Of a DNA stretch of 64,000 nt, positions 27,148-38,118 are shown one piece after another. Positions within the stretch are counted from its first letter, which is position 1. Every line of letters starts with the position of its first letter. A program made the translations under genes and the position numbers. The stretch lies in the NCBI GenBank assembly GCA_013911885.1, contig JACESI010000003.1, forward strand, positions 186,001 through 250,000, given 5' to 3'. The notes under the pieces are model-generated. The model was not told the origin of the DNA and did not search any database. It was given only the letters and a program-made list of their open reading frames with translations. The DNA comes from Hyphomicrobiales bacterium (GTDB taxonomy: Bacteria > Pseudomonadota > Alphaproteobacteria > Rhizobiales > JACESI01).

Positions 27148-28119
27148 ATGGCCCGGATCATGGCGCTTTCAGGCGTTCAGGAAGCAGCATCGCGGGATGC
27201 CGCCTTGTCGGTGTTGCGCGGGGGCGGACTTGTCGCCATTCCGACGGAGACGGTATACGGCCTTGCCGCGGATGCGACGAACGGCGTTGCCGTTGCGGAA
27301 ATCTATGCGGTCAAGGGGCGGCCAGACTTCAACCCGCTGATCATCCATTGCAGCAGCCTTGCCATGGCCGAGCACTACGCCGTCTTTTGCGATGCCGCGC
27401 GCGGCCTTGGTGAGGCTTACTGGCCCGGACCGCTGACGCTGGTGCTTCCCTTGCGGGAAGGCTGCGGCATAGCGCCGCTCGTCACCGCCGGGCTTCCGAC
27501 AGTGGCCCTGCGTGTGCCGAAAGGCGGGGTGCGGGCGATCATCGAAGCGCTGGATCGCCCGCTTGCCGCCCCGAGCGCCAATCTGTCCGGGCGCCTGTCG
27601 CCGACAACGGCAGACCATGTGGCCGGGCAAATCGGTGATCTCATTCCGTTGATCCTTGATGGCGGCGCCTGTGCCATCGGGCTTGAATCGACGATCCTCT
27701 CGCTTGCAGGCGAAAAGCCGGTGCTGCTGCGCCCTGGCGGTATCGCCGTCGATCTGCTTGAGGCGACCCTCGCGCGCCCGGTTGTACGGGCGGCGGCGGG
27801 GGCCGCGATTGAAGCGCCCGGCATGATGGCCTCGCACTATGCGCCGAAAGGCATGCTTCGGCTTGATGCGCTGAGGCTCGAAGGCGAGGACGGCGCGCTG
27901 AATTTCGGCGGCTCCAGCCTGATTGCGCGGGTCAGCCTGTCGCTCAGCGAAAGGGGAGACCTCCATGAGGCTGCGGCCAATCTCTTCGCCGCTCTTGCCG
28001 AATTCGACCGGCAGGATGTTCGCCGCATCGCCGTCGCTCCCATTCCGCTCACAGGGCTGGGCGAGGCGATCAACGACCGCCTTCAACGCGCCGCCGCGCC
28101 GCGCGAACCCGAATGCTGA
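27148..28119 (+). CDS. tsaC: L-threonylcarbamoyladenylate synthase (Sua5/TsaC)
   Basis: 323 aa, the long Sua5 form. It makes threonylcarbamoyl-AMP from threonine, bicarbonate and ATP, the first step of the t6A37 modification of ANN-decoding tRNAs. The YrdC domain covers about residues 10-200: GGLVAIPTETVYGLAADA, VKGRPDFNPLIIH with the Lys-Arg-x3-Asn nucleotide contacts, APSANLSGRLSPT and RPGGI. The linker APGMMASHYAPKG leads into a Sua5-type C-terminal domain of about 105 residues. The ATG at 27148 is used. It converges with the DnaJ-like gene, 17 bp apart. Confidence 0.93.
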   Translation: MARIMALSGVQEAASRDAALSVLRGGGLVAIPTETVYGLAADATNGVAVAEIYAVKGRPDFNPLIIHCSSLAMAEHYAVFCDAARGLGEAYWPGPLTLVLPLREGCGIAPLVTAGLPTVALRVPKGGVRAIIEALDRPLAAPSANLSGRLSPTTADHVAGQIGDLIPLILDGGACAIGLESTILSLAGEKPVLLRPGGIAVDLLEATLARPVVRAAAGAAIEAPGMMASHYAPKGMLRLDALRLEGEDGALNFGGSSLIARVSLSLSERGDLHEAAANLFAALAEFDRQDVRRIAVAPIPLTGLGEAINDRLQRAAAPREPEC

Positions 28120-28136
28120 GCAATCGGCTCGGTGCC

Positions 28137-29117
28137 TCAGTCAAACGCCGTGCCGCGCACTTTGTAAGGGCGCTGATCGCGCCAGACCGTCATCATGTTC
28201 TGAAGATCGAGGCTCTCATCTTCGGGAAGCGTGATGCGCAAGGTCGCCAGAATATCGCCTTTGTGGCCATCCTTGCGGATGATGCCGCGTTCCTTGATGC
28301 GCAGTACCTGTCCGCCATTCGCTGATTTCGGCACGTTGAGGACGACGTGGCCTGCAAGCGTCGGCACCTTGATTTTCGCGCCAAGCACCGCCTCGTAAAG
28401 CGTCACCGGCACGTCGAGCCTGAGATTGTCACCGTCACGGCGAAAGAGCGGGTGCGGTCTGATCTGGATCGTGACCAGGGCATCGCCGGCGGGGCCGCCG
28501 GGCGCTGCCGTTCCCTGACCGCGCAGGCGGACCACCTGACCGTCCTCGACACCAGCGGGAAGTGCCACCGACAAGGTCTTGCCGTTTGGCATTTCGAAAC
28601 GGACCTTCTCACCGCTTGCAAGATCCTCAAGGCTGACGCGCACGCTGACATTGACATCCTGCCCGGCAGGCGGCGCGGCTGCGGCACGGCGCGACGCGCT
28701 CTCGAAACCATCAAACCGCCCGCCTGCGCCTGCGCCGGGCGCATTGCCCGCAGGGCGGCCACGCATGCCGCCGCCGAAGATTTCGCTCAGAATGTCCTCC
28801 GCCGAAAATCCGGCACCTGGGTTCTGCTGGCGGGTTCCGGGGCGCTCACCAAACGGATTGTTACCAAACGGGCCGCCCGGTCCGAACCCTGTCGGCTTTC
28901 CTTCGGCGTTGATTTCGCCACGATCGAACTGGCCGCGCTTTTCCTTGTCGCCGAGGATTTCATAAGCCGAATTGATTTCGGAGAATTTTTCCTGCGCTTT
29001 CGGATCCTTGACGTTCTGATCCGGGTGAAATTTTTTCGCGAGTTTGCGGAAAGCGCTCTTGATGTCGCTTTCGCTCGCCGATTTCGGCACGCCGAGAATG
29101 GAATAAGGATCACGCAT
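28137..29117 (-). CDS. DnaJ-like co-chaperone (CbpA type, no zinc finger)
   Basis: 326 aa from the ATG at 29117. The J domain (residues 1-65) opens MRDPYSILGVPKSASESDI and has the essential HPD in KKFHPDQN. It is followed by a Gly/Phe-rich region (about 75-135) and the two C-terminal substrate-binding barrels, marked by VALPAGVEDGQVVRLRGQG and LYEAVLGAKIKVPTLAG. There are no CxxCxGxG zinc modules, so it is a type II (CbpA-like) J protein that would stimulate DnaK. The gene order pdxH, lipoprotein, DnaJ-like is shared with other Hyphomicrobiales. A candidate promoter lies in the 90 bp upstream. Confidence 0.9.
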   Translation of the reverse strand: MRDPYSILGVPKSASESDIKSAFRKLAKKFHPDQNVKDPKAQEKFSEINSAYEILGDKEKRGQFDRGEINAEGKPTGFGPGGPFGNNPFGERPGTRQQNPGAGFSAEDILSEIFGGGMRGRPAGNAPGAGAGGRFDGFESASRRAAAAPPAGQDVNVSVRVSLEDLASGEKVRFEMPNGKTLSVALPAGVEDGQVVRLRGQGTAAPGGPAGDALVTIQIRPHPLFRRDGDNLRLDVPVTLYEAVLGAKIKVPTLAGHVVLNVPKSANGGQVLRIKERGIIRKDGHKGDILATLRITLPEDESLDLQNMMTVWRDQRPYKVRGTAFD

Positions 29118-29152
29118 GAGTGCCAGTAACCTGAATCGCAAATGTTCTCAAC

Positions 29153-29180
29153 AATGTAAGAATTGCCGAGGCCCGATCAA
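29153..29180 (-). promoter_or_regulatory. Candidate promoter of the DnaJ-like gene
   Basis: On the minus strand TTGATC (29175-29180) and TACATT (29153-29158) are spaced 16 bp, about 36 nt before the ATG at 29117. The -35 hexamer lies within a 16-mer repeated at 35214. Confidence 0.35.
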
Positions 29181-29189
29181 ACGCGGGAT
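29174..29189. repeat. 16-bp element, copy 1
   Basis: CGATCAAACGCGGGAT recurs exactly at 35214-35229. Both copies are intergenic, one upstream of the DnaJ-like gene and one between ialB-like and coxB. Function unknown. Confidence 0.4.
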
Positions 29190-29207
29190 TGCGTTATATA
29201 CCGATCT

Positions 29208-29714
29208 TTAGCGGATTTTGGTATCTTTTAGGGCGGGCGGAGCCTGAACCACAGCCGTATGCGGCGCAAGATCGACGAGCTCAACATTGCCGTCGCCGCG
29301 AGCACAGGCATCACCGCGATATTGCAAAACACCGCCGATACCGTTGAGCGTGGTGGAAAAAGCCCGGCACAAACGACCATCGGGCAAGGTTGCAGCATCC
29401 ATGGGCACGATGGTGCCGACGGTGCCGGTAATCTCGTTCTGCCAGGCAAGCGGCGCGCCAGCGGGTTGCGAAACCAGCGCTGTGGTCATGACCATGCGCA
29501 CTTTGTCCCAGTCGGACGGATCAACGGTTTCGGCGAGCGCAACGGGACCTTCAACCGGCTTTACAATCGAGGTCGTTGAAGTCTGGTCGAGTTCCGGGCC
29601 GAAGCCGATGACCGAACAGGCCGAAAGCGCGATGCCGCAGGCTACCGGCGCGGCGAGAGAGAGACCTCGCGACAGAACAAAACAGAACATGACAGATGTG
29701 TTGTGCATCGGCAT
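29208..29714 (-). CDS. Putative lipoprotein, RT0821/Lpp0805-like surface protein
   Basis: 168 aa from the ATG at 29714; ATGs at 29708 and 29690 are alternatives. A hydrophobic signal segment (LSLAAPVACGIALSAC) ends in a lipobox with Cys near residue 33, so an outer-membrane or periplasmic lipoprotein is expected. The mature part has AWQNEITGTVGTIVPMDA and LCRAFSTTLNGIGG, then LQYRGDACARGDGNVELVDL, the C-terminal pattern of the RT0821/Lpp0805-type surface-antigen family, which resembles 17-kDa antigens. Its role is unknown. It is divergent from pdxH, with 56 bp between starts, and lies upstream of the DnaJ-like gene. Confidence 0.72.
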   Translation of the reverse strand: MPMHNTSVMFCFVLSRGLSLAAPVACGIALSACSVIGFGPELDQTSTTSIVKPVEGPVALAETVDPSDWDKVRMVMTTALVSQPAGAPLAWQNEITGTVGTIVPMDAATLPDGRLCRAFSTTLNGIGGVLQYRGDACARGDGNVELVDLAPHTAVVQAPPALKDTKIR

Positions 29715-29770
29715 TCGATTTGTGCTATCCCGCCCCAGGTGACCCAATCCATATAACGGCAAAAAAGTTA

Positions 29771-30373
29771 ATGACTGATAACTTCGTTGACGAGACCAAT
29801 CCCTTCACGCTTTTCGCAAGGTGGCTTGATGAAGCAATCGCGTCGGAACCAAATGACCCGGATGCCATGGCTTTGTCCAGTGTTGATTCGACCGGAATGC
29901 CCAATGTCCGCATGGTATTGTTGAAAGACTGGGATGATCGCGGCTTTGTGTTCTACACCAACATGAACAGCCAGAAGGGCCGCGAGATTTCGGCAAGCGG
30001 GAAAGCAGCGGCTGTTTTCCACTGGAAAAGTCTGCGCCGCCAGATCCGCATCCGCGGCATCACCGAACCGGTCACGGATGCCGAATCCGATGCTTATTTC
30101 AAGAGCCGTCGGCGGATCAGCCGTCTTGGCGCGATTGCCTCGAACCAGTCGCAGCCGCTCGACAGCCGCAAGACCATGCTTGACCGGATTGCGGAACTTG
30201 AGAAAGTCTATCCGGGCGACGATATCCCACGCCCGGCACACTGGGCGGGAACCCGCATCAAACCGCTTTACATCGAATTCTGGCAGGACGGCGACTTCCG
30301 CCTTCATGACCGGTCAATATTTCGTCGGCAAACAATCCTGGAGCCCTGGATCCACGAGCGATGGTATCCCTGA
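29771..30373 (+). CDS. pdxH: Pyridoxamine 5'-phosphate oxidase
   Basis: 200 aa from the ATG at 29771. FMN enzyme that oxidises pyridoxine or pyridoxamine 5'-phosphate to pyridoxal 5'-phosphate. Conserved FMN and substrate contacts are visible: PNVRMVLLKDWDDRGFVFYT, SQKGREI, FHWKSLRRQIRIRG, SRLGAIASNQSQPL and the C-terminal FRLHDR plus WIHERWYP. The length is normal. The distinctive QVRIxG-like strand and the terminal RxxP signature leave little doubt. The gene stands alone, divergent from the lipoprotein gene. Confidence 0.95.
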   Translation: MTDNFVDETNPFTLFARWLDEAIASEPNDPDAMALSSVDSTGMPNVRMVLLKDWDDRGFVFYTNMNSQKGREISASGKAAAVFHWKSLRRQIRIRGITEPVTDAESDAYFKSRRRISRLGAIASNQSQPLDSRKTMLDRIAELEKVYPGDDIPRPAHWAGTRIKPLYIEFWQDGDFRLHDRSIFRRQTILEPWIHERWYP

Positions 30374-30615
30374 ATACCGATTTCCGACGATCTAAACAGC
30401 GTTTCTGTATGTTCCTTATATTCCTTATATTCCTGTATGTTGTTTCAATTTCCCCGCTTGTGATTTTATCAGGGCTCCTTTTCCAGAAACATCGGGTTCT
30501 AATTAAACTTATTAATAATATTTACCATATCTTAATTGCCCAGCCCCATTCTCATCTGAACTTGAATCCAAGTAATCGGGCCGCCCCTTTGGTCACAATA
30601 TGAGCTGGGAAAACA
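30374..30615. other. AT-rich intergenic leader before the chemoreceptor gene
   Basis: This 242-bp stretch is markedly poorer in GC than the flanking genes. It contains TTCCTTATA twice in tandem (30412-30429), CTGTATGTT at 30405 and 30433, and a run of A/T steps near 30500-30536 that includes the CtrA-like box. An 80-codon open frame through it looks like noise. Confidence 0.6.
30521..30535 (+). promoter_or_regulatory. CtrA-like box upstream of chemoreceptor gene
   Basis: TTTACCATATCTTAA fits the alphaproteobacterial CtrA consensus TTAA-N7-TTAA with one mismatch and has the preferred CCAT after the first half-site. It ends 80 nt before the ATG at 30616. Confidence 0.45.
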
Positions 30616-32763
30616 ATGAAATTTTCAGATATTCGAATCGCCGTAAAAATTCCGGCACTCGTGGTTGCAACGGCGACATTGCTTGCGCTGGGTCTTAGGA
30701 TCATTTCCTACATGTCCGCGGCCAGTAATGCGGAGTTACGCGCCAAGGAAGCCTATGCCGGTTTTCTGGAAGCCCGCAGCGCGACACTCAGCGCTTATCT
30801 TTCATCGATTGAGGAAGATCTGAAAATTATTGCCGCCAATCCGGCCACGTCGGAGGCACTGGCTGATTTTCAGGAGGCATTTGAAAAACTTGGTTCCAAT
30901 CCTGTTGCCGATTTGCAGCGGGCCTATATTACAAGCAACCCGAATCCCGCCGGTCAGAAAGAAAAACTCATTTCCGCGAATTCAGGCACCAAGTATGACA
31001 ATCTGCACCGGAAATATCATCCCTGGTTTACCAAGGTTCAGCAAGATCGCTCCTATTACGATGTCTTCCTTTTCGATTTGAACGGTAATGTCATCTATAC
31101 TGTATTCAAAGAACTGGATTTTGCGACAAACATTCAGACCGGTGAGTGGAAAGACAGCGATCTCGGCAATGTTTTCCGCGCTGCCGCCGCGAGCGACACC
31201 CCCGGCTCCACCCATTTCACCGATTTCCGCCCCTACGCGCCGAGTGCGGATGTGCCGGCAAGCTTCATGTCGACCCCGGTTTTTGATGATGCGGGAAAAA
31301 AGATTGGCGTGCTTGCCTTCCAGATGCCGATTGAGCGTATCAATGCCGTCATGAAAGCAAGCGCCGGCCTCGACGAAACCGGCGAAATGTTCATCGTCGG
31401 CAGCGATTTCTTCGTACGCAGCGCCTCGCGCTTCATCGAGACGGCTGAGATCCTCAAGAAAAGTGTGAACAACGAGGCCATATCGAGCGCGCTCGGCGGC
31501 GCCAAGGCTGAGATGCTGATGGATGATTTCCGCGGCAAAGCGACACGCATGTTCACGCAACCCTTTGAATTCGGCGGTGTGAAATGGGCGATTGTAGCCG
31601 CTGTTGAAGAAGCGGAAATCCTGAAGCCGGTCCGCGCCCTTCGCAACACGATCATCATCGATTCGCTCGTCATGCTCGTGATCGTCGGGGCCATCGGCTA
31701 TTTCGTCTCCCGCACCATCACATCCCCGCTGACTTCCCTGATCAAGAGCATGGAAGCGCTGAGGACCGGCGAGAGAGATCTGGAATTCAAGGGCCAGGAG
31801 CGTAAGGACGAGCTCGGCTCCATGGCCCGCGCCCTTCAGCGGTTCAGCGATGCGCAGCGCGAAAAAGAGCTTCTGGAACAACAAGAGCACGAACGCCAGC
31901 AGTCTTCGCTTCAGCGCGCCGACAAAATTGAACAGCGTATCCAGGGCTTTAACACAGTTGTGTCAGGACTTCTGACGACCTTCTCAAAATCGTCTGAAAA
32001 CATGAAAGGCTCCTCCATGTCGCTTTCCGCGATTGCCGAGGAAACCAATTCGCAGGCTTTCAACGTCTCGCAATCCGCCAATGCGGCCTCCGCCAATATC
32101 CAGACCGTATCAACCGCATCCGAGCAGCTGAAATCGTCGATTGCCGCCATTGCGCAGGATGCGCGCCAGACCCAGCTCGCAGCCGAAGCCGCTGTGAGCG
32201 AAGTCGAGAAAGCCAACAGGGAAGTTGGCGGCCTTGCAACGCTCGCCGAAAAGATCGGTGATGTCGTGACGCTGATTTCCGACATCGCCGCCCAGACCAA
32301 CCTTCTCGCCCTCAATGCCACCATCGAGGCGGCCCGCGCCGGCGAAATGGGCAAGGGCTTTGCGGTCGTCGCGAGCGAAGTCAAGGATCTCGCAAGCCAG
32401 ACAGCGAAGGCGACCGACGATATCACCCGTCAGATCAACGATATCCGCACCGCCACGACAAGCTCTGTCGCCGCAATTGCCAATATCGGCAAAGTGGTTG
32501 AACAGGTGAACGCCTCGTCGAGCGCCATTGCCTCTGCGGTTCAGCAGCAGGACAACGCGACACAGGAGATCGCGAACAACATGACCGGGATTGCCCAGAG
32601 CACCCAGCATGTCACGGAAAGCATCGCCGATGTGACCCAGGCCTCGCAGGACACCGGCAAAATGGCGAATGATGCCCTGGAGTCGGCCTCTGCGCTTGCC
32701 GATCAGTGCATCCTTCTCAAATCCGAGGTTGATGCCTTCATCGCCGATATCCGCGCCGCCTGA
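30616..32763 (+). CDS. Methyl-accepting chemotaxis protein with Cache-type periplasmic sensor
   Basis: 715 aa inner-membrane chemoreceptor. TM1 spans residues 10-30; the periplasmic domain (about 32-345) shows the Cache pattern, with [20 protein letters not shown] and the membrane-distal [20 protein letters not shown]2 ([20 protein letters not shown]) is followed by a HAMP domain. The signalling hairpin tip carries the invariant [19 protein letters not shown] and [19 protein letters not shown], which bind CheA/CheW. There is no C-terminal CheR-tethering pentapeptide. The ligand is unknown; Cache sensors often bind amino or organic acids. The gene ends at a strong terminator. Confidence 0.93.
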   Translation: MKFSDIRIAVKIPALVVATATLLALGLRIISYMSAASNAELRAKEAYAGFLEARSATLSAYLSSIEEDLKIIAANPATSEALADFQEAFEKLGSNPVADLQRAYITSNPNPAGQKEKLISANSGTKYDNLHRKYHPWFTKVQQDRSYYDVFLFDLNGNVIYTVFKELDFATNIQTGEWKDSDLGNVFRAAAASDTPGSTHFTDFRPYAPSADVPASFMSTPVFDDAGKKIGVLAFQMPIERINAVMKASAGLDETGEMFIVGSDFFVRSASRFIETAEILKKSVNNEAISSALGGAKAEMLMDDFRGKATRMFTQPFEFGGVKWAIVAAVEEAEILKPVRALRNTIIIDSLVMLVIVGAIGYFVSRTITSPLTSLIKSMEALRTGERDLEFKGQERKDELGSMARALQRFSDAQREKELLEQQEHERQQSSLQRADKIEQRIQGFNTVVSGLLTTFSKSSENMKGSSMSLSAIAEETNSQAFNVSQSANAASANIQTVSTASEQLKSSIAAIAQDARQTQLAAEAAVSEVEKANREVGGLATLAEKIGDVVTLISDIAAQTNLLALNATIEAARAGEMGKGFAVVASEVKDLASQTAKATDDITRQINDIRTATTSSVAAIANIGKVVEQVNASSSAIASAVQQQDNATQEIANNMTGIAQSTQHVTESIADVTQASQDTGKMANDALESASALADQCILLKSEVDAFIADIRAA

Positions 32764-32794
32764 TACGCACGCAAGAATCAAACAAGCGCATTGA

Positions 32795-32826
32795 AAAAGG
32801 GCGGCATCCCATGATGTCGCCCTTTT
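32795..32826 (+). terminator. Terminator after chemoreceptor gene
   Basis: AAAAGGGCGGCAT and ATGTCGCCCTTTT form a stem followed by T5. The A-rich left flank makes it possibly bidirectional, serving the converging tldD as well. Confidence 0.75.
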
Positions 32827-32849
32827 TGTCCTGGCCTTTTTTGTCCTGG
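32821..32849. repeat. Tandem 14/15-bp repeat beside terminator
   Basis: CCTTTTTGTCCTGG is followed directly by CCTTTTTTGTCCTGG, then CCTTTGG. The repeat duplicates the T-tract of the terminator. Confidence 0.6.
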
Positions 32850-32936
32850 CCTTTGGTTTTGCGGCGGGCGCCAGGGATCGGGTAAAGCGCCATTCCCTTG
32901 CAAGGTAAGTTGCAAACTGCGCTGAAGGATGCGCAG

Positions 32937-34376
32937 TCAGATCGCTGTCCCGCCAACGGTAATGCCGTCAAGGCGGATCGTTGGCTGGCCGACGCCGACG
33001 GGGACACCCTGACCCTGTTTGCCGCAGGTGCCGATGCCGGGATCAAGTTTCATGTCATTGCCGATCAGCGGCACCTTGCGCATCGCCTCCGGGCCATTGC
33101 CGATGATCATCGCGCCCTTGACCGGCGCGCCAATCTTGCCGTTTTCGAGAAGATAGGCCTCGGTGCATTCGAACACGAACTTGCCGGAGGTGATGTCGAC
33201 CTGCCCGCCGCCGAAGGAGACCGCATAAAGCCCCTTTTTCACCGAGGCGAGGATCTCTTCCGGCGCGTGGCCACCATTCAGCATGATCGTGTTGGTCATG
33301 CGCGGCATCGGAATATGGGCATAGGACTGACGGCGGCCATTGCCGGTCGAGTGGGTGCCCATCAGGCGCGCGTTCTGGCGATCCTGCATATAGCCGACAA
33401 GCCGCCCGTCATCGATCAGAATGGTGCGGTTGGTCGGCGTGCCTTCATCATCGACAGAAAGGGAGCCGCGCCGGTCGTGGATCGTGCCGTCATCGACGAC
33501 AGTGACGCCTCTGGAGGCCACCATCTCGCCCATCAGGCCGGAAAAGGCGGAGGTCTTCTTGCGGTTGAAATCGCCTTCGAGGCCATGGCCCACCGCCTCG
33601 TGCAGCAGTATGCCCGGCCAGCCGGCGCCGAGAACGACATCGAGTTCGCCACCCGGCGCGGCAACCGCTTCGAGATTGACGCAGGCCTGGCGCAGCGCCT
33701 CGTCGACGCTTGCCTGCCAGTTCCCGGTCAGCAGAAAATCGCTGAAACCGGACCGGCCACCGGTGCCATGGCTGCCGGTTTCCTGGCGGTCGCCATGTCC
33801 GGCAACGATGGATATACTCATCCGCACCATCGGTCGCACATCGCGGGCATAATATCCGTCCGGACGCAGGATTTCGATCACCTGCCAACTTGCGGCAAGC
33901 GACGCCGAGACCTGCCGCACCCGCGGATCGCGGCCGCGGGCATAAGCGTCGATTTCCTGAAGCAGGGCGACTTTTTTCTCGAAACTCGGCTCGCCAATCG
34001 GGTTTGCGTCGGTATAGAGCTGACGGTTGGTGCGCGCCGGGGCGGCTGCGTAGGTGCCGGTATGGCCCGCTTTCACCGCCTGCACAGCATCCGCGGCACG
34101 GGTGAGGGCGGCAAGCGACAACTCTCCGGAATGCGCATAACCTGCGGCCTCGCCCGCAACGGCGCGCAGGCCGAAGCCGTGATCGGTATTGAACGAAGCG
34201 CTTTTCAGGCGGCCATTGTCAATCAGCAGCGATTCGGACTGGGCATATTCAAGATAGAGTTCGCCATCCTCCGCCCCATCGAGAGCGGTGCTGATCACCC
34301 TTTGCGCGTCGCTCCGGGAAAAGCCGTCCGTGTCAAAAAGCGAAAGGTCGGAAGACGGTGTCAGCGAGGTAGACAT
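32937..34376 (-). CDS. tldD: Metalloprotease TldD
   Basis: 479 aa, full-length TldD/PmbA family. The modified zinc motif HEAVGHGLEGD (H-E-x3-H) lies near residue 265. TldD works with PmbA (TldE) to degrade unfolded peptides and, in microcin systems, to process precursors. Other conserved blocks are FGLRAVAGEAAGYAHS, DDEGTPTNRTILIDDG and the C-terminal IGTCGKQGQGVPVGVGQP, typical of TldD rather than PmbA. The PmbA partner is not in this window. Its upstream neighbour on the same strand is the IalB-like gene, a pairing with the cox operon common in Hyphomicrobiales. Confidence 0.95.
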   Translation of the reverse strand: MSTSLTPSSDLSLFDTDGFSRSDAQRVISTALDGAEDGELYLEYAQSESLLIDNGRLKSASFNTDHGFGLRAVAGEAAGYAHSGELSLAALTRAADAVQAVKAGHTGTYAAAPARTNRQLYTDANPIGEPSFEKKVALLQEIDAYARGRDPRVRQVSASLAASWQVIEILRPDGYYARDVRPMVRMSISIVAGHGDRQETGSHGTGGRSGFSDFLLTGNWQASVDEALRQACVNLEAVAAPGGELDVVLGAGWPGILLHEAVGHGLEGDFNRKKTSAFSGLMGEMVASRGVTVVDDGTIHDRRGSLSVDDEGTPTNRTILIDDGRLVGYMQDRQNARLMGTHSTGNGRRQSYAHIPMPRMTNTIMLNGGHAPEEILASVKKGLYAVSFGGGQVDITSGKFVFECTEAYLLENGKIGAPVKGAMIIGNGPEAMRKVPLIGNDMKLDPGIGTCGKQGQGVPVGVGQPTIRLDGITVGGTAI

Positions 34377-34443
34377 GCTTATTCCTTAGGTTCGGCCTTA
34401 CGGTTTCGGCCCTGATCATTCCCGGCCTGTCAGGCAGTGTTTC

Positions 34444-34962
34444 CTAGAGCTTATCTAGGGCATCGAAGGCAGCAGTAAAACCATTCAGCGCAATTGGAAT
34501 GCCGATTCCTTCCTCCGGTGTCTGGAAAATAACGAAGGTCGCGGTTTTTCCCTTTTTCAACTGGCCGACAAGCTTGTCGTCCATGACGATTTCGGAAACG
34601 CAGCCGCCATCCGGCAGACAGCGCACAAACGGCGCACTGCCGAGATTCGCCTCATCAACCCGCAGGCCAAGCCCGGACGGCAACAGCACGCCGAGGGGGG
34701 CGAGCACGCGCAGCACATGGGCTTTCTTGTCGGCCGTGCGCAGCAGAATGACGGTGAGGCCGACATTCGGGCGGTCGTCGGCGACGACAAACTGGATCAT
34801 GGCGCACTGTTCGGCCTGAGCGCCGGTCGGTGTTTCGCATCGGATTTCCCATCCGCCATGGACCTGCTTCACTTCGCCCTGCGCCCATGCGACCGAAAGG
34901 GACATCAAGCCGCCCAGAAGCAGAGCGGCGGCAGCAAAGGGAAAAAGCGATTGTTTCAGCAT
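34444..34962 (-). CDS. Invasion-associated locus B (IalB) family periplasmic protein
   Basis: 172 aa from the ATG at 34962 (MLKQSLFPFAAAALLLGG). A signal peptide ends near VAWA-QG at residues 27-28. The mature domain matches the IalB family: HGGWEIRCETPTGAQAEQC, MIQFVVADDRP, LGVLLPSGLGLRVDE and FVRCLPDGGCVSEIVMDD, with paired cysteines likely to form disulphides. IalB was named in Bartonella for erythrocyte invasion, but homologues are widespread in free-living alphaproteobacteria and their role is unknown. It is divergent from coxB across a 421-bp gap. Confidence 0.85.
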   Translation of the reverse strand: MLKQSLFPFAAAALLLGGLMSLSVAWAQGEVKQVHGGWEIRCETPTGAQAEQCAMIQFVVADDRPNVGLTVILLRTADKKAHVLRVLAPLGVLLPSGLGLRVDEANLGSAPFVRCLPDGGCVSEIVMDDKLVGQLKKGKTATFVIFQTPEEGIGIPIALNGFTAAFDALDKL

Positions 34963-35383
34963 TATGGCGCGGTCTTTCGAATCGGATGAAGTTGAGGCTG
35001 CATAGCAGCATAAATGCGACATATTTGAGAACCACCCGTATCGCCTTGACGCACAAGGTCCCCGATATTCGTAAATCTTTTGGGTCGAGGTTTGACGTTT
35101 CGGTAAGCGCCGCCTGCGCGCCTCGGTGCTCATACTTTTGTGGAGGATCAACCGCAAGAGGCGCAATTTTCAAAAGAAAGTCATTGTTCTTTGTCGCTTA
35201 ATATGGTTCTACACGATCAAACGCGGGATATAATGTCGCAAGCCAGCCTACCGCATTTAAACCGGCATTCAAAGCCGCTATGACATTGTGATATTGGGGA
35301 TTCGTTCGTAATCCCTTCGGGTCGCGACTTCCAGGGCGTCATCGTCGGCGAAGGCACCCGCCGGAAAACGAGGAGTAGACACC
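34963..35383. other. 421-bp divergent region between the IalB-like gene and coxB
   Basis: No credible gene is seen. Visible elements are a perfect -10 hexamer TATAAT on the plus strand at 35229-35234 with no good -35, the second copy of a 16-bp element at 35214-35229, a small hairpin GGGATT/AATCCC at 35297-35315 in the probable coxB leader, and an AGGAG Shine-Dalgarno before the coxB GTG. Confidence 0.5.
35214..35229. repeat. 16-bp element, copy 2
   Basis: Exact copy of CGATCAAACGCGGGAT found at 29174-29189. Here its last base is the first base of a TATAAT hexamer on the plus strand. Confidence 0.4.
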
Positions 35384-38021
<2,638 letters not shown>

Positions 38022-38034
38022 GGCGGATATGCTC

Positions 38035-38090
38035 AAGACAAGGCGTGGCAGTTCCTCCGGGATAGTGTCACGCCTTGGTCTTATCCCGGA
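38035..38090 (+). promoter_or_regulatory. Interlocking inverted repeats in the ctaD-ctaB gap
   Basis: Stem A pairs AAGACAAGGCGTG (38035-38047) with CACGCCTTGGTCTT (38069-38082), 13 bp with one bulged G. Stem B pairs TCCGGGATA (38056-38064) perfectly with TATCCCGGA (38082-38090). The arms are interleaved A-B-A-B with no linker between the last two, so both stems cannot form completely at once. No T-tract follows, so this is not an ordinary terminator. Confidence 0.55.
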
Positions 38091-38118
38091 AGAATGCCGC
38101 ACAGAGGTTTTGAAAACC

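Noticed and set aside
30361..30603. 80-codon open frame with a hydrophobic segment downstream of pdxH
   Set aside because: It overlaps the pdxH end, comes from AT-rich repeat DNA and has no clear ribosome-binding site; treated as intergenic.
32898..34415. 505-codon open frame opposite tldD
   Set aside because: Antisense shadow; tldD on the other strand has the zinc motif and full family length.
38029..38118. In-frame N-terminal extension of ctaB from the ATG at 38029
   Set aside because: The encoded 30 residues come from the stem-loop sequence, are unlike CtaB N termini, and the Shine-Dalgarno is too close to that ATG.
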